14,513 bases of DNA from an uncultured Porphyromonadaceae bacterium (GTDB taxonomy: Bacteria > Bacteroidota > Bacteroidia > Bacteroidales > Muribaculaceae). Made by a program: the position numbers and the translations under genes. Shown in pieces: positions 12,994-14,513 of the stretch. Numbering within the stretch: the stretch's first letter is position 1; the number at the start of each line of letters is the position of its first letter. The notes under the pieces are model-generated. The model had not been told where the DNA came from. It saw only the letters and a program-made list of their open reading frames with translations, and did no database searches. Location: the NCBI GenBank assembly GCA_902491515.1, contig CABUIC010000040.1:1-14513 (forward strand). The letters run 5' to 3'.

Positions 12994-14513
12994 TCAGAAG
13001 AGACTCCAGCTGACGGTGAGTCCGGCCATTACGATAGCGACCATGCTCATGAGTTTGATGAGGATGTTGAGGGAAGGGCCGCTGGTGTCCTTGAAGGGGT
13101 CTCCGACGGTGTCGCCTACGACAGTTGCCTTGTGGACGTCGGAGCCTTTGCCGCCGAAGTTGCCTTCCTCGACAAATTTCTTGGCGTTGTCCCATGCTCC
13201 GCCGGCGTTGGCCATGAAAATGGCGAGGACGAAGCCCGCGGAGAGGCCTCCGACGAGAAGGCCGATTACGCCCGGGACTCCGAAGACGAGGCCAGTGGCG
13301 ATGGGAGCGATGATTGCGAGTACGGAGGGGAAGACCATCTCGCGCTGGGCTCCCTTGGTGGAAATCTGGACGCAGCGGGCGTAGTCGGGCTCGGCCTTAC
13401 CTTCGAGGATGCCCTTGATTTCGCGGAACTGACGGCGCACCTCGTCGACCATGTGGGCGGCGGCGCGTCCGACGGCGTTCATTGTCAGGCCGCAGAATAG
13501 GAATGCCATCATTGCGCCGATGAACATGCCGGAGAGGACCTTGGGGCTCATGAGGTTGACTTCGTAGAACTGCATGAAGTCTGTGAACGAAGCCTCGTGG
13601 ACGGGCACGACGCGGTCGCCGAGGGTGATGAAGGACTGGCCGAGGCGGTCGAGACCGATGCGGATTTCTTCGATGTACGATGCGAGGAGCGCCAGACCTG
13701 TGAGGGCCGCGGAGCCGATGGCGAAGCCCTTTCCGGTTGCGGCGGTAGTGTTTCCGAGGGAATCGAGTGCGTCGGTGCGTCGGCGCACTTCCTCGCCGAG
13801 GCCGCTCATTTCGGCGTTGCCGCCGGCATTGTCGGCGATGGGGCCGTAGGCGTCGGTGGCGAGTGTGATTCCGAGGGTCGAGAGCATTCCGACGGCGGCG
13901 ATGCCGATTCCGTAGAGCCCGAGAGCCACGTTGGAGAAGTCGAAGCCTGAGGCGAACCAATAGCTGAGGATGATGCCTACAACGACGGCGAGGACGGGAA
14001 CGGCTGTGGAGACCATGCCGAGGCCTACTCCGGAGATAATCACTGTTGCCGGACCGGTCTTTCCGCTCTCGGCGAGCTTGCGGGTGGGTTTGTACGACTG
14101 GGAGGTGTAGTATTCCGTTGAGCGGCCGATGACGATGCCCACGAGGAGGCCTACGACCACGGAGCAGGAGACGAGCGCCCAGTTCTCGAGGCCGAGGGCC
14201 CAGAGGATGAGGAAGGTCGCTCCGACGATGAGGATGGAGCTGAGGTTTGTTCCTGTGGCGAGGGAGCCGAGGAGGTCCTTCATTGTGGCATTTTCTTTCG
14301 TGCGGACGCTGAAGATGCCTATGATGGAGAGAAATATTCCGACGGCTGCGATGAGCATCGGGGCTACGACGGCCTTGTACTGCATGGCGGTGTCGCCCGT
14401 GGTGAGGTATGCGGCGGCTCCGAGGGCAGAGGTGGCGAGGATTGAGCCGCAGTAGCTCTCGTAAAGGTCGGCGCCCATGCCGGCCACGTCGCCCACGTTG
14501 TCGCCCACATTGT
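12994..14513 (-). CDS. hppA: Membrane ion-translocating pyrophosphatase, 5' end outside window
   Basis: The C-terminal 505 residues or so of a membrane pyrophosphatase (usual length about 700-750), an enzyme that couples PPi hydrolysis to H+ and/or Na+ pumping through about 16 membrane helices. The visible part starts in the conserved NVGDNVGDVAGMGADLYESY-type motif, then shows AYGPIADNAGGNAEMSG, GNTTAATGKGFAIGSAALT, the helix near GLVFGVPGVIGLLVGGLSAG, and the late VVGDTVGDPFKDTSGPSLN. GNTTAA, rather than GNTTKA, marks the K+-dependent class, whose members include Na+ pumps and dual Na+/H+ pumps such as one described from Bacteroides vulgatus. The GTG at 14508 is inside the conserved motif and is not the start; the frame runs off the window. 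Pump ion cannot be decided from what is visible. Confidence 0.96.
   Translation of the reverse strand, partial: NVGDNVGDVAGMGADLYESYCGSILATSALGAAAYLTTGDTAMQYKAVVAPMLIAAVGIFLSIIGIFSVRTKENATMKDLLGSLATGTNLSSILIVGATFLILWALGLENWALVSCSVVVGLLVGIVIGRSTEYYTSQSYKPTRKLAESGKTGPATVIISGVGLGMVSTAVPVLAVVVGIILSYWFASGFDFSNVALGLYGIGIAAVGMLSTLGITLATDAYGPIADNAGGNAEMSGLGEEVRRRTDALDSLGNTTAATGKGFAIGSAALTGLALLASYIEEIRIGLDRLGQSFITLGDRVVPVHEASFTDFMQFYEVNLMSPKVLSGMFIGAMMAFLFCGLTMNAVGRAAAHMVDEVRRQFREIKGILEGKAEPDYARCVQISTKGAQREMVFPSVLAIIAPIATGLVFGVPGVIGLLVGGLSAGFVLAIFMANAGGAWDNAKKFVEEGNFGGKGSDVHKATVVGDTVGDPFKDTSGPSLNILIKLMSMVAIVMAGLTVSWSLF

Noticed and set aside
14506..14508. GTG as the start of the pyrophosphatase gene
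   Set aside because: It lies within the conserved DNVGDNVGD motif, and about 200 or more N-terminal residues of the family must lie outside the window.
1..14513. tRNA, rRNA, CRISPR arrays, insertion sequences, integrase genes
   Set aside because: I looked for cloverleaf ends, regularly spaced repeats and recombinase motifs and saw none.

Overview
The window looks like chromosomal DNA of a GC-rich gut Bacteroidales. A Muribaculaceae-like genome is my best guess and Alistipes-like is possible; no rRNA or other marker settles it. The evidence is Bacteroidetes-type promoters (TTTG, about 20 bases, TAnnTTTG), almost no Shine-Dalgarno sequences, a LuxR-type HTH domain of a kind common in this phylum, a single-domain SIS arabinose-5-phosphate isomerase, a K+-type membrane pyrophosphatase, and strong use of C-ending codons.

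Layout. Bases 1-412 hold no intact gene, only a decayed reading frame, small palindromes and a short degenerate repeat. A good promoter (413-443) starts a plus-strand run: a KdsD-like isomerase overlapping a PfkB-fold protein that lacks the catalytic Asp, ribH (lumazine synthase), a small membrane protein, a lipoprotein overlapping a YciH/SUI1 protein, a 1163-residue AddA/RecB-like helicase-nuclease, and a Pro/Gly-rich lipoprotein. Facing them on the minus strand are bcp (peroxiredoxin) and a collapsed, frameshifted HTH regulator gene.

Bases of about 8,840-10,550 are clearly AT-richer (by eye 40-47% GC against about 60% or more around them) and carry five plus-strand genes packed as one likely operon: a YefM-YoeB toxin-antitoxin pair, then DUF3791 - DUF3990 - DUF3791. 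The DUF3990 protein has features of an ADP-ribosyltransferase fold. The promoter is complete, and just upstream of it lie two TGTACA-core palindromes with centres 12 bases apart, which is the arrangement known from the E. coli yefM-yoeB operator. This compound module is the most interesting part of the window: one known toxin-antitoxin pair plus a candidate three-gene ADP-ribosyltransferase toxin cassette.

Beyond a small hairpin whose arms contain both convergent stop codons, the minus strand carries core genes again: an Eis-like GNAT acetyltransferase, a type II NADH dehydrogenase, and the C-terminal two-thirds of a membrane ion-pumping pyrophosphatase cut by the window end. The last two fit membrane energetics: NADH oxidation to quinone without pumping, and PPi-driven ion pumping.
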